DNA of 64,000 nucleotides from Hordeum vulgare subsp. vulgare. Taxonomy: Eukaryota > Streptophyta > Magnoliopsida > Poales > Poaceae. This document shows positions 22,691-35,400 of this stretch, in pieces. Position numbers and translations under genes: made by a program. The stretch is from assembly GCF_904849725.1 (NCBI RefSeq), contig NC_058522.1, forward strand, positions 231,297,084-231,361,083, read 5' to 3'. The notes beneath the pieces are model-generated. The model saw only the letters and a list, made by a program, of their open reading frames with translations. It did no database searches and had not been told where the DNA came from. Position 1 is the stretch's first letter, and the number at the start of each line of letters is the position of its first letter.

Positions 22691-25600
22691 CTATGACTGG
22701 AAGAACTCCGGGTACTCGGAACGGAGGTGGTCCTCACACTCCCAAGTGGATTCTTTGTCTCAATGATGTGACCATTGCACTTTGAGGAACTTGATTGACT
22801 TATTGCGGGTCTTGCGCTCAGTCTCTTCAAGTATTGTTATCGGATGCTCATGGTAGAATAGGACGGGCTGGAAGTCGATATCCTAGAGATGACATGTGCG
22901 CTCGGGAGTCTTGAAGCATCTCCAGAGCTGAGAGACATGAAACACATCATGCACGTTGGAGAAGGTGGTTGGAAGCTCTAACTGATATGCAAGATCACCT
23001 GTCTTGCCAACAATTCTGAAAGGACCAACAAAGCGAGGAGCAAGCTTTCTTTTGATGCCGAAGCGCTGAGTGCCCTTCATGGGAGACACTTTCACATACA
23101 CACAGTCATCGAGTTGAAAAGTCTTGTCATGATGCTTGCTATCGTAGTAACTGTTCTGATGGGACTGAGCTTCTTTGAGATTATCCCGAATGACAGGGCA
23201 CATTTCTTCTGCTTCACCAATCATGTCATTCCCAAGAATCTGACGCTCACCAGTCTCTCACCAATTGAGCGGGGTACGACACTTCCTGCCATAGAGAATC
23301 TTGAATGGGGCCTTGCTTGAGCTTGCTTGAAAGCTGTTGTTGTATGAGAACTCGGAAAATGGTAGGCGATCTTCCCACTTCATGCCAAAAGAAATCACAC
23401 AAGCTCTAAGCATATCTTCAAGGACCTCATTGACTACCTCAACTTTCCCACTTGTGTGAGGATGGAAAGTTGTACTCAAACGGATCTTAGTACCCATCAC
23501 AATCTGAAAGGAATCCCAAAACTTGGAAGTAAAGATGCTTCCACGATCTAAAGAAATGAGCATAGGAACACCATGCAACGAGACTATCCTTGACGTATAC
23601 AACTCTGACAAGTGAGTTGCCGAGATAGACTCTTTGACCGGTAGGAAATGAGCAACTTTGGTCAACTTGTCGATGACGTCGAAGATGGCATCGTTGCCTT
23701 TCTTGGACTTCGGAAACCCAGTGACAAAATCCATTTCCACATTATCAAATTTCCACTCGGGTATAGGCATGGGATGCAGAAGACCTGCTGGACTTTGATG
23801 CTCTGCCTTCACTCTGCGACACACATCACACTCGTTCACAAACTGAGCAATCTCATGTTTCATGCGAGTCCACTAGAAGGTCTGCTTGAGATCCTGATAC
23901 ATTTTGGACCTTCCTGGATGTACGGAGAGAAGGGAATTTTGGGCTTCATCCATGATAACTTTCCTCAGCTCTCCTTTCGGAACGACAAGGCAGTCCTCGG
24001 AGAACAAGGTATCTCTGTCATCAACATGGAAGCACTTATATTTCGGAATGCTCTTTGCCAAGCCAATCTTAACTTTCTTCACCATCACATCAAGAAGTTG
24101 AGATTGTCGGACTTGGTAATCCAAGCTAGGAGAAATCTGGAGATTAGCAAGAAATCCCTGAGGTACTATCTGAAGGTTGAGCTTCGTGAAAGATTTACAA
24201 AGATCAGGCTGGAGAGGCTTCAGAATGAGACTGTTGAAGTAAGCCTTTCTTCTCAAAGCATCTGCAATGACATTTGCTTTGCCTGGAGTGTAGTCAACGC
24301 TCGGATTATAATATTGGATCATTTCCACCCAACGAGTTTGCCAAAGATTGAGACTACGCTGGGTGAAGATGTATTTGAGACTCTCGTGATCGGTGTAGAC
24401 CTCAACCTGTCTACCCAACAAGAGATGTCTCCAAGTCTGAGAGCATGTACCACTGCCACCAACTCAAGATCATGAGTGGGTTAATTCTTCTCACTTGGCT
24501 TCAACTGCCTCAAGGTATAAGCTACCACTTTCTTCTCTTGCATCAGAACTGCACCAAGACCTTCAAGAGAGGCATCACAAAACACTTGGTAAGGCTTGCA
24601 ATCATCAGGAGGAGTCAAGATAGGAGTAGAAGTGAGCTTCTATTTGAGTGTGTCGAAGGCCAACTCACACTGTGGAGACCAGAAAAACTTCACACTCTTC
24701 TGAAGTAGGCTTGACAGCGGCTTAGCAATCTTGGAGAAGTTCTCAACGAACCTTCTGCAATAGCTTGCAAGCCCGAGAAAGCTTTGAAGCTACTTCACAA
24801 TCTGAGGAGGTTTCCACTCAACACTGGCATGCATCTGTGACGGATCAACTTTAATGCCCTTGACAAAGATAATGTGCCCAAGGTACACAACTTCCTTCAA
24901 CCAGAACTCACATTTGGAAAACTTGGCATAAAACTTATGCTCTCTTAGCTTATCAAGCACAAGCCGGAGATGTTCTTCATGCTCTTCCTCAGTTACATGA
25001 AAAGACCAGAATGTCATCAAGATACAACAAGTCAAATTCATTCTTGAATGGGTAGATGATATAATTCATCATCCTACAGAAGGTCGATGGAGCATTGGCG
25101 AGACCAAAAGATATCACGGTGTACTCATTAGAGCCAAAGCATGTCCTGAAAACGGTCTTGGGAATGTATTCTTCACAAAAGCGAATGTGATGATAGCCCA
25201 TCCAGAGATCAAGCTTAGAGAAAATCTTGGCCCCTTTAAATTGCTCGAACAATTCATTGATGTTGGGAAGTGGATACTTGTTTCTGGTCGTCTTTTTATT
25301 CAATGGACGGTAATCGACACAGAGTCGGTCCGTTCCATCCTTCGTCTTGACAAAGAGAACTCCACAACCCCAAGGAGATGAGCTTGGTTTGATCAGACCC
25401 AGACGCTCTTGCTCATCAAGCTGCTTCTTCAACTCTTTCAGCTCTTCTGGACCCAGTTTATACGATCGCTTACATACTTGTTTAGTTCCCGGTTCAAGCT
25501 CAATTACAAACTCAACTGCCCGGTGCGGAGGCATTCCTGGCAGTTCATCCGGAAAGACATCTTCATACTCACAGAGTACTCGGACTTGAGAAATTGGAGA

Positions 25601-27127
25601 GATCTCACCCTTCTCATTCAAGGAAAACAGACGAATCGTGTCATCACGCGTAGCGAAGATAATCACGTCCTCCAAATTATGAGTCATCTTGACTTCTTTT
25701 GCTTGATAATCAAGAAATGCCTTGTTCATCGCGAGCCAATCCGTCCCAAGGATCAGATAAATATCAGAATTGCCAAGGACAATTGGAGAAGCCGCAAAGG
25801 AATAGTCGCCCATCTTGACACAAGCGTTAGGAACAAACACCCGAGAAGTCATTTGCATGCCCGGAGAAATGATTATCCAAGGCTTAGGAGTGCCCTCCGT
25901 CACAAGATCATGCTTAGCAACAAAAGGCCTTGAAATGAATGAATGCGATGCACCAAAATCAAATAAAACCTTTGCATGAATATCATTAACTAGGAGATTA
26001 CCCATGATCACATCTGAGGAGTTTTCTGCTTCTGCTGCATTCACCACATTGACTCTCGCAAACTTGGGATTGAGCTTCACCATTGCATTGCCTCGAGGCT
26101 TGACTGGAGGAGGAGGCGGAAGACGCTGCTGAGTGGTGCACTTGTTAGAGTAGTGACCCTTCTTCCCGGACTTGTGACAAGTCACCTCTGACAGTGGGAG
26201 GAATTGCACTTGAGGATTCCCTTGCTTCTGCTGCTGAAACCTCTGCTGGAAACCTAGGTTGGGTGGGTGGTAAAACTACGACCACCTGACTGCTTGAACT
26301 GTTGAATCTGCCGAGGAAGAGGAGACACCCAATATTTCTGCTGCTTTTGAACCACCTAAGTTGAGGACTAGGAACTGGATTCTCTGAAGCGCTTCCTTGA
26401 ATTCTCCACTTTGAGCAAAGTCGCTTCAGCCCTGAGAGCCAAGTTGTAGAATTGGTCGAACTCAGGAGGCTCGTGCAAGGCAAGGGCCAACTGCAAGTCT
26501 TCCTTCAGACCACCTCTGAATTGATAAATCTTGCTCTTTTGATCTGGGATGTCCTCTTTAGCATACCGACCCAGCTCTTGGAACTCGACATTGTACTTGT
26601 ACACAGATGATCCTCCTTGCTTCAAGCGTCTGAACTTCTCACGCATCTCTTCCACGAAGCTAGATGGAATATAGCGAGCCCTCAAATCCCTGCAGAAATC
26701 ATCCCAGCTGATCATTATGTCGCGTCTGGAATCCTTCAACTGTTGCCACCATTCTGCTGCCTGATCCTTGAGCTAAAAAGTTGCAAACTTGACAAAGTCC
26801 TCTGGTCGCACATTATTGCACTTGAAGTGCTTGTTCATGTCACGAATCCAGTCATCAGCATCAAATGGCTGGTCACAGGAAGTGAAGGACATCGGCTGGT
26901 TCGCCACGAATTGATTCAGAGTTGCAAACTAATGTCCACCATAGTTGAATTTGCCCTGCTGCTGATTGTTCCTCTCTTGCAACAACTGAAGTAACATCTA
27001 AGTGTTTGCATTGGTTGTAGCCATCACCGCTTGCCATGCCTCTCGAGGAGGGGGTGGTGGAGGATCAGCACTCTCACGACCCCGGATTCTGACGAGTTGG
27101 TGGAGCCATCCCGGAGACGGACAACAT
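22691..27127 (-). pseudogene. Inner gypsy gag-pol (gag, PR, RT, RNase H, IN, chromodomain), broken
   Basis: Gag starts at 27127 or the in-frame Met at 27109; an extra base near 27085 shifts the frame soon after. Capsid-type gag sequence is clear at 26368-26739. The zinc knuckle near 26180 reads CHKSGKKGHYSNKC, with Ser for the second Cys. The protease has DFGASHSF at about 25960, with Asp retained. RT reads YLDD near 25018, and the frame breaks right after it. RNase H (FCDAS) lies near 24570. Integrase at 23258-23863 keeps Asp45, Asp106 and Glu142 of that frame, with exactly 35 residues between the last two, the D,D(35)E rule. The C-terminal part has a GPY/F-type stretch (LAPRFVGPFRIVGK) and an HVSQL motif. 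A chromodomain (about 22700-22850) with an in-frame TGA ends the gene at 22691. Chromodomain and order place it in the chromoviruses, probably Tekay/Del-like. Confidence 0.85.
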
Positions 27128-28164
27128 GTTAGACCAGAGATTAACATTCAAAGATTAAGCTGAATCAATGAGCAGAAATATCTGAACAAGAATACTTAGC
27201 AATTGCACTCGAACAATAATTAGTAAGAATGCTTCCTCAAAGTAACTGCCGACAACATATGATTCGAAGCCACTCAAAAACCAAGTATGAGCTAGGATTG
27301 CTTGGAACAAATGTATGATAGAGATTCCATCCGATATTTTCGTGGATATGATCGCACGGGCTCGATCCTACAGTAGCCATCATGTACAAGGTAGTGCACA
27401 CGACATACGAAGCGTCCCCAAGTCATAGCAAGCTACAAGGACTCTTTAGGACACAATGAGAACCGCTATAATATGACCATGAACAAACGAATCCACTAAA
27501 TGACGAATCCCAGCCTCACATCATGCATCTGCTGGAAGATTGTCCTATAAGTAACTACGTGAGTTCCCACCTAAGAACTCCCGAAATTTCTGGTCATGCA
27601 ATCTGGTCCATGGATACAAGCATTAATATACCACTCAACTCCTAGCATCTAACCCGTCCAATGTATCACATTCGTCAACACATAAATAGAGATCTCGAAA
27701 ACTCATCTATCTCAGATCCTCGTAAACACAACGATACTAAGTATGGAGATACATCCAGACCTATCTGCACCAGTACTGGGGAAGCCAGACTCCTCTCGCC
27801 ACTACTATTATTGAAGAAATTTCGAACATCCTTCGTTCTGAGATACTAAGAAATCTGAATGATAACGATGTGCTCAAGAATTCCCTGGAGCTCAACTCCC
27901 TGGAATAAAATCAACACAGCAGAAGGCACCAAGACAGAACTCCGTCACATCGGTATTATATAGATTCCAAAAATATCCGCGTGATCCTAAAAAATTTTTT
28001 AGCGAGAAGAGGAGTAGAATTAAAATTTCCTAAGTCATGAACCTCACCAGAGCATAGAAGAGGAGAAAAAAGAAACCTACTCTCCGATAAAACTAATACT
28101 GAAAATAGTTTTGCTAGACTCGACTCGGCCAAGTTTGATCACACAAAGGCTCCTATGGTCGTAA
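27128..28164 (-). other. Inner gypsy 5' leader between PBS and gag
   Basis: About 1 kb separates the primer-binding site from the gag start. It is A-rich on the plus strand and has no frame of note. The outer element has a shorter homologous leader at 36907-37744. I see no other feature in it. Confidence 0.6.
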
Positions 28165-28177
28165 GGCTCTGATATCA
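28165..28177 (-). other. Primer-binding site, initiator tRNA-Met type
   Basis: The plus strand reads GGCTCTGATATCA, matching 12 of 13 bases of the 3' end of plant initiator tRNA-Met (..GGCTCTGATACCA). It lies two bases from the LTR end, the correct position for priming minus-strand DNA synthesis. Confidence 0.85.
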
Positions 28178-30354
28178 ACTGGTAACGACCAAGATGCGAC
28201 ACTTTCCTCATTTGGGGACGAGGCCACAAAAAGGGGAAAGGGTCGCATCTAAGAATTTCGCAAGTAGGTTAACATTGTCATTACATAAATAGAGAGATGA
28301 GTATAAGATTCGTCTTACACTCGCCACATGCTAAATTACAATCCACACAAACATTCATTATTCATAAATAAAGCAGGGTCCGAGAACGGACAAGATAAAC
28401 GGCAAAATCATGCTATCGCATCTTTCTAATCCCACGATCACGACCATGCGCTTCTAGTCCTCGGGATACGTCACATACAGCCTGCCACTGCCTCCGTCGA
28501 ACTCCCACCTCAGCTGGTTATCATCGGGAGCTCCTGCATCTGGGGTACATGTACCTATGGGTGTTTGTAGTAAACTGTGAGCCACGAGGACTCAACAATC
28601 CATGACCTTGCTCTCGAGTCTAACCAAGTTAAATAGGTGAGGTAGGGTTCAGTATTTGAGTTTGCAGCATCCTGAGCATATATGGTGGCTAACTTATGAA
28701 GAATAGAAAAAACATGTGGTGGTCTATGTAAGACAATCTAAGACTAGAATGAACACTAAGTGATCCTGAACGCCTACTTACGTCATTCATAACCCCACCA
28801 TGTTCTCGATCAGAGAAGGATCTCTGAAAGAAACATTCATGGTTACACACTCAGTTGGCAAGTTTTATTTGAATTACTTTAAGTAATCTAGAACCGGATG
28901 TTAACAAAATATCCATGATTGCCACATAACCACGGGCACGGCTTTCCAAAAGATTAAACCGTGCAAGGGTGCTCCAACTAGTCCATCACAAATTACCACA
29001 GGTTGTATAGTAATCCTCTACCATGAAATTCATGATCTCGTCGGATTCCTTAGTGGAAAACCTCAACTATGAGAAGCCCCAAAGTCTCACTTGAATCCCA
29101 ATGCGCAAGATATATCGCTAAGGTAAGACAAGTCCGGCGTGTCGACGAACCCAATAGGAGCCGCGTATCTCGTTCTCAGGACACGACGGATGAGCAGTAC
29201 GTAAAGTTCCAGATAGAAATCCCCCAAGTTGCCCCGGGTGGCCGCGCAAGTGGCTCTCGTTTGGACCAACACTCATGAGGAGTACTGGCCCGGGGGTTGA
29301 TTAGATTCCTCGGGGTAGCTATTCCCTATGCTTTTTACTATTAAGTTATTAGCAAATTAACACCAAAGTTGGATCCTACGAGACAAGTCTTAACACTATA
29401 CGATTTATCGAGGGGATCCCCGTAACAACCCTGAACGTGTTAGGAGCGCTCAGTTATGGAATAAAACATCGATAGGCGAAACTAAGGCGACAACAACGGA
29501 ACAAATCACCCGGCAAAAGGCTAGCCCTTCCGTTATTTACTAAGTATATAGGTGCATTAATTAAATAGCAGTTAAATATGATGATATCAAATGCCCATGT
29601 TATCACATGGACCAGCTGGCACCTGCAACTAGCAACGCTAACAATTAGTGGTTGAGCAAGCCTAACTTAGCCAAACAATATTTGCTAGGAGGCGAGGTGT
29701 TTGAGGTTTCATGGCAATGTTTGATGACCTATATATCATGTGGTAGGCGGCGGAGATGTAACGATAGAAACGAATCACTAAGCATAACAAAGCTAGAAAT
29801 GGTGTCAAGGTCATGATCATCTTGCCTGTGATTTCTTCAGAGTGGAACTGATCCTGATCTTCCTACAGGAACTCACCGGACTCTTCGAACTCATTTCCGG
29901 TCCCAGTAGGTACCCAAAAGAAACAAGCAGGAAATAAATACCAGCACGAAGATGATGCGTCAGAAATAATTATGAATGCATACACTTCCTCTAACCATGC
30001 ACATAAACCACTCTACACAGATAAAACTAGGGCCACCTCACCACAAGGGGACTTTCTACAGAAATGCTCAAAACCATATTCTAGTAACACCATTGGATTA
30101 CTTGGGATTTTCTACCGCAAATCCATATATCATACTGTCCATGTTGCATTCAGGAGAACACCACAAACAAGACAAGAAATTGCACATAGATTCCAACTCA
30201 ACTATAAGTTGCCTAAAGTGGAAACTTTCCAAATCTGCCTAACTCTCCATTTGGATTTGGCTAAAGAGGAAAACACACAAAACAACATCAAAACAAAATA
30301 AAATGCATGGGGTCCAATGGTATTTGAGCCATGGCCCCTAGTGAGTGTATGCAA

Positions 30355-30590
30355 GTGGGCCATGCCCACATATACACCCACACACTCACTCACACTCACA
30401 TGCACACACCCATGTGCACACTTGCACACATGGTGCACACACACCACACACACACCTCACATACAAACACATGTGCATGCGCACATTGCCCACCACACTA
30501 GGGCACACACACACTGATTCACACACACATGCACATGCTACCAATACACACACTTACACATACATATATGCACACCCAAAATAAAAGAAA
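30355..30590. repeat. CA-rich microsatellite in the inner 5' LTR
   Basis: The plus strand alternates CACA, CACT and CATG steps for about 235 bp. A His-rich frame through it is an artefact of the repeat. It lies inside the segment deleted from the 3' LTR. Confidence 0.8.
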
Positions 30591-30595
30591 AGAAA

Positions 30596-30668
30596 GGTGC
30601 AGGGGGATTCAAACCCTGCACCTCTGTCCACACGCACACCACACAATGCACCACTGCGCTACTGCGCC
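30596..30668 (-). other. 73-nt tRNA-like sequence in the inner 5' LTR
   Basis: Read on the minus strand from 30668, the segment is 73 nt, the length of a tRNA. Its ends can pair in 6 of 7 acceptor positions (GGCGCAG with CTGCACC). The A box TAGCGCAGTGGT fits TRGCNNAGYNGG with T at position 8. The T-loop region GGGTTTGAATCCC approximates the B box. The D and anticodon stems do not pair well, so it cannot be a working tRNA. A T-rich run follows (TTTCTTTTCTTTT). A copy of its 5' half remains at 20815-20843 in the shortened 3' LTR. It may be an old tRNA capture or a Pol III promoter remnant. Confidence 0.5.
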
Positions 30669-30761
30669 AAATCTGGTTAGAGAGGGGGTCGAAGACCTGC
30701 TGTATTGAAGCCATGTCTCTGCTACACTACACGCAACAAAAAAATAAAAAGGGGGCCAGGG

Positions 30762-30815
30762 GGATTCGAACCCACGCCCCCCCTGGTGGGGCGCGGCGCT
30801 CATAGCACTTCTCTA
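30762..30815 (-). other. Second tRNA-like module in the inner 5' LTR
   Basis: The minus strand carries a perfect B box, GGTTCGAATCC, at 30762-30772. It is followed by CCCCCTGGCC and a T run. The A-box side (about 30804-30815) is degraded, unlike its counterpart at 20977-20988. Confidence 0.45.
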
Positions 30816-32291
30816 GGAGGAGATGTCTGAACCAGAAGGGGCTCAGCTCCCCTTATGCTAAGGCCTCGGGCCTTCTTCTACCTTAGGACACGAACTGCAG
30901 AGGAGGAGAAGTTGACACCGGCGAGTGAGGAGGCAACGACGCGTTGAGGCTGCTGTTGCACGCATTGATGTTGCCGAAGTTGTTGCTCGCTGCTACCACT
31001 ACCGAAGTTGCTTTTGCAGCCATGCGACAGAGCCACTACCGACGATCTGTTCGCGCAAGCAGGTCTGCAGAGGGAAGGGGAAGCGAAGGAGAGGGTCGAG
31101 CTACTCACCCAAGGCGTGGAGACGAGGACAAACGACACGAGGAAGCAGATCGAGCTCAGCCTACTGCAGGGCTTCGGCTCCGCGTACTCGCCGGAGACGA
31201 GGTCTGAGCCGGTGCTGTGGTGGCCCTCGAGTCACCGTAGCGGCAGAATGGAACGAGGGAGGCACCCTCGAGCCCCTGTACATCTTGGATTCCACAGGGA
31301 AGGCTGCCGACGACGAGGGGGACAGCTACAATGCGACGAAGCTCTCTAATCTCTCTCTGAACCTTCTGCACTACTGAATCTCACCTGAAGCTCATCTTTC
31401 AGAGGGGGAAAGAAGGAGGGAGAAGAGGATGGCGGCGGTGGAGGGGAGAGCTCGCAACCCTAGGCCACTGGGCTCCTAAATAACCTCGGGGTCGCACTTG
31501 TATCCACTGGATCGAGGGGGAGAAGGTATCGACGACTCTGGTGTGGTCATACTGATGACGACAGTCGGAGGAAGAAGACGATCGTGCTGCGGGCCTGCTC
31601 GCTGAGGGACATGGGCCACTAGAGAGGTAAGTTTGGCCCAAGCCTCACTCTGTGCTTAAAACCAAATGGGAAAATAAAACAATCCTAGTATATTTAATAA
31701 AACCAGCCCCACCAAATAATTCCCACATAAATATAAAATGGTTTTTTAATTAAAATAAAATACCTTGGCTAAGCAGAAAAATATAACTTATTTAAAGAAA
31801 TAGGTCTAACTAATTATGGCCAAGGTAAAATGAATACTTGCATTAATAAACCTAAGCTGTTTTGCAAATAAAACAAAAAGGAGAACATCAAATAAAAACC
31901 AGAGGGCTGCCCCATAAATAATAATAATTTTTTTAAAGAAGATGAACATTTTTAATAGGCCAAAACAGAAATTTCAAACCTGCCCTAAGTTATATGAAAA
32001 GAGAGAGGCTTTTGGACATGGTGCAACTAAGGTTTTGAAGGGCTCTTGTTGCACCCACACCACACTCCACAAGAACAATCACAAGACACATGCAATCACA
32101 TACACCACCAAGGTGACACCACCACACCAAGATCAAACAAGGAAGACAAGAGAATTAAAAGCTACGCATGATGCATGATGCACATGAAATGACAACATCA
32201 CAAAGTCTCTCATCCATTCACATTGCATCACAAGGTTGCCAAACATGGAAAGGACTTACAAAGGGGGAGGAAAAGCATTGGGGTTGTCACA

Positions 32292-32447
32292 ACAAGACAA
32301 AACAAAATGAAATGATGTTATGCATGATGGCATGATGCAACATAAAATGATGACACTATCAACTCAAACCACTTGATCGTTATAACAATGTTGCCATACA
32401 TGGGAAGAAATTACAAGAGGGGGAAGGGATGAATTGGGGTTGTCACA
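32292..32447 (-). mobile_element. Outer gypsy 3' LTR, 5' terminal part after the inner insertion
   Basis: After the second ACAAG (32292-32296), sequence continues acaaaacaaaatg exactly as in the uninterrupted LTR at 41327-41424. It ends ggttgtcaca at 32447, the true 5' terminus of this LTR. This 156-bp piece is what joins the outer LTR to its internal region. Confidence 0.85.
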
Positions 32448-32457
32448 ACTCTCCCAC
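32448..32457 (-). other. Polypurine tract of outer gypsy
   Basis: GTGGGAGAGT on the minus strand lies directly at the LTR edge and is identical to the inner element's tract. Confidence 0.7.
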
Positions 32458-32483
32458 ACTAGAAGAGGATCTCGACCCAAGAT

Positions 32484-35400
32484 CTAGGACCACAAGAACT
32501 CTCGGAATTCTGAACGGAGGTGGTCCTCGCACTCCCAAGTGGCTTCTTTGTCTGAATGATGTGACCATTGCACTTTGAGGAAATTGATTGACTTATTGCG
32601 TGTATTGCGCTCAGTCTCTTCAAGAATTGCTATAGGATGCTCATGGTGGGATAGGTTGGGCTCGAGATCGTTATCTTGGAGATCAACTGTGCGCTCGGGA
32701 GTCTTGAAGCATATCCGAAGCTGAGAGATGTGGAACACATCATGCACGTTGGACAAGTTGGATGGAAGCTCTAACTGATATGCAAGATCACCTGTCTTGC
32801 CAACAATTTTAAAAGGATCCACAAAGCGAGGGGCAAGCTTTCCTTTGATGCCGAAGTGTCGAGTGCCCTTGATTGGAGACACTTTGAGATACACAAAATC
32901 ATCGAGCTCAAAAGTCATGTCACGAGGCTTGCTATCGTAGTAACTCTTCTGACGGGACTGAGCTGCTTTGAGATTATCCTGAATGACACGACAAATTTCT
33001 TCTGCTTCAGCAATCATGTCATTCCCAAGAATCTGACACTCACTAGTCTCTGACCAATTGAGCGGGGTATGGCACTTCCTGCCATACAGAATCTCAAATG
33101 GAGACTTGCCTGAGCTTGCTTGAAAGTTGTTGTTGTTGTATGAGAACTCGGCAAACGATAGGCAATCTTCCCACTTCTTGCCAAAGGAAATCACACATGC
33201 TCTAAGCATATCTTCAAGCATCTGATTGACTCTCTAAACTTGACCAATTGTCTGAGGATGGAAAGATGTACTGAAACGGATCTTAGTTCCCATCGCAATC
33301 TGAAAGGAATCCCAGAACTTGGAATTAAAGATGCTTCCACGATCTGAAGAAATGATTATAGGAACACCGTGCAACGAGACTATCCTTGACATATACAACT
33401 ATGCAAGCTGAGCTATCGAGATAGACTCTTTGACCGAGAGGAAATGAGCAATTTTGGTCAACTTGTCGATGACGACGAAGATGGCATCGTTGCTTCTCTT
33501 GGACTTCGGAACCCAGTGAGAAAATCCATTTCCACGTGATCGAATTTCCACTCGGGTATAGGCAAGGGATCAAGGAGGCCCACTTGACGTTGATGCTCCG
33601 CCTTCACTCTGCAACACACATCACACTCGTTCACAAACTGAGCAATTTCATGTTTCACGTGAGTCCACCAGAAGCTCTGCTTCAGATCTTGATACATTTT
33701 GGAGCTTCCTTGATGTATTGAGAGGAGGGAATTATGGGCTTCATCCATGATAACTTTCTCGAATTCTCCTTTCGGAATGACAAGGTTGTCCTCGAAGAAC
33801 AAGGTATCTCTGTCATCAACACGGAAGCACTTATATTTCGGAATACTCTTTGCCAAGCCAATCTTCACTTTCTTCACCATAGTATCAAGAAGTTAAGATT
33901 GGCGGACTTGGTCTTCCAAGGTAGGAGAAATCTTGAGATTAGCAAGAAATCCTTGAGGTACTATCTGAAGGTTGAGTTTCCTGAAAGATTCACAAAGATC
34001 AGGCTGGATAGGCTTCAGAATGAGACTATTGCAGTAAGCCTTTCTGCTCAAAGCATCTGCAAACATTTGCTTTGTGTGGAGTGGAGCCAATGCTTGGATT
34101 ATAAGCTTGGATCATTTCCACCCAACGAGTTTGCCGAAGATTGAGACTAGGCTGGGTGAAGATGTATTTGAGACTCTTGTGACCGGTGTAGACTTCAACA
34201 TGTCTTCCCAAAAAGAGGTGTCTCCAAGTCATCAAAGCATGGACCACTGCCACCAACTCAAGATATCGAGTGGGGTAGTTATTCTCACTTGGCTTCAGCT
34301 GCCTCGAGGTATAAGCTACCACTTTCTTCTCTTGCATAAAAACTGCACCAGGACCTTGGAGAGAGGCATCACAGAACACTTGATTAGGCTTGGAATCATC
34401 ATGAGGAGTCAAGACTGGAGTTGCAGTGAGCTTCTCTTTGAGTGTGTCGAAAGCCAACTGACACTCTGGAGACTAGACAAACTTCACACTCTTCTGAAGA
34501 AGGTTGGACAGAGGTTTAGCAATCTTGGTGAAGTTCTCAACGAACCTTCTGCAATAGGTTGCAAGCCTGAGAAAGCTTCGAAGTTGCTTCACATTCTGAG
34601 GCGGTTCCACTCAACAATGGCCCGCACCTTTGTAGGATCAAGTTTGATCCCCTCAATAGAGATGATGTATCCAAGGTACACAACTTCCTTCAACCAGAAT
34701 TCACGTCTCGAAAACTTAGCATAGAACTTATGCTGTCTTAGCTTATCAAGAACAAGCCAGAGATGTTCTTCATGCTCCTCCTCGGTTTCAGAAAAGACCA
34801 GAATGACATCAACATACACCAGGACAAATTCATTCTTGAATGGGGAGAAGATATAATTCATCATCCGAGAGAAGGTCGGAGGAGCATTCGCGAGACCAAA
34901 AGACATCAATGTGTATTCATAACGCCAAAGCTTGTCCTAAAAGCAGTCTTGGGAATATCTTCTTCGCGAATGCGGATCTGATGATAGCCCATCCGGAGAT
35001 CAAGCTTAGAGAAAATCTTGGCCCCTTTCAATTGCTCGAACAATTCATTGATGTTGGGAAGTGGGTACTTGTTTCTGTTTGTATTTTTATTCAATGGACG
35101 GTAATCGATAGAGAGTCGGTTCATGCCATCCTTATTCGTGACAAACTGAACACCACAATTCCAAGGAGATGAACTTGGTCGAATCAGACCCAGACATTCT
35201 TGCTCATCAAGCTGCTTCTTCAACTCTTTCTGCTCTTCCGGACCAAGTTTATACGGACGCTTGCAGACTAGTTCAGTTCCAGGATCGAGATCAATTACGA
35301 ACTCAATTGGCCGGTGCGGAGGCATTCATGGAAGTTCTTCAGGAAACACATCTTCATACTCACAGACCACTGGACTTGAGAAATGGGAGAGATTTCACCC

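Larger units (their letters stand above)
20483..32291 (-). mobile_element. Inner chromodomain gypsy element, complete but dead
   Basis: The 11.8-kb element is read on the minus strand: 5' LTR 28180-32291, primer-binding site 28165-28177, gag-pol 22691-27127, polypurine tract 22655-22664, 3' LTR 20483-22654. It is flanked by ACAAG on both sides. It belongs to the same lineage as the outer element but carries a different U3. The 5' LTR is 4.1 kb, while the 3' LTR is only 2.2 kb owing to an internal deletion. Its genes are disabled by several stops and frameshifts. Confidence 0.9.
28180..32291 (-). mobile_element. Inner gypsy 5' LTR (about 4.1 kb)
   Basis: On the minus strand it starts TGTGACAACCCC (32291) and ends ..GGTCGTTACC (near 28180), with a small change at the last bases. 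In minus-strand order it holds an AT-rich U3 (about 32290-31650), a GC-rich leader-like block (about 31640-30820), tRNA-like modules, a CA-rich microsatellite, and the 3' portion shared with all family Y and X LTRs (28180-29900). It is the undeleted version of the 3' LTR. Confidence 0.85.

Noticed and set aside
23648..24475. 275-residue plus-strand frame
   Set aside because: It is antisense to integrase and RNase H of the inner gypsy; a matching antisense frame exists in the outer element.
30596..30668. A functional tRNA gene
   Set aside because: The acceptor arm and boxes are present, but the D and anticodon stems do not pair and the anticodon loop is not credible.
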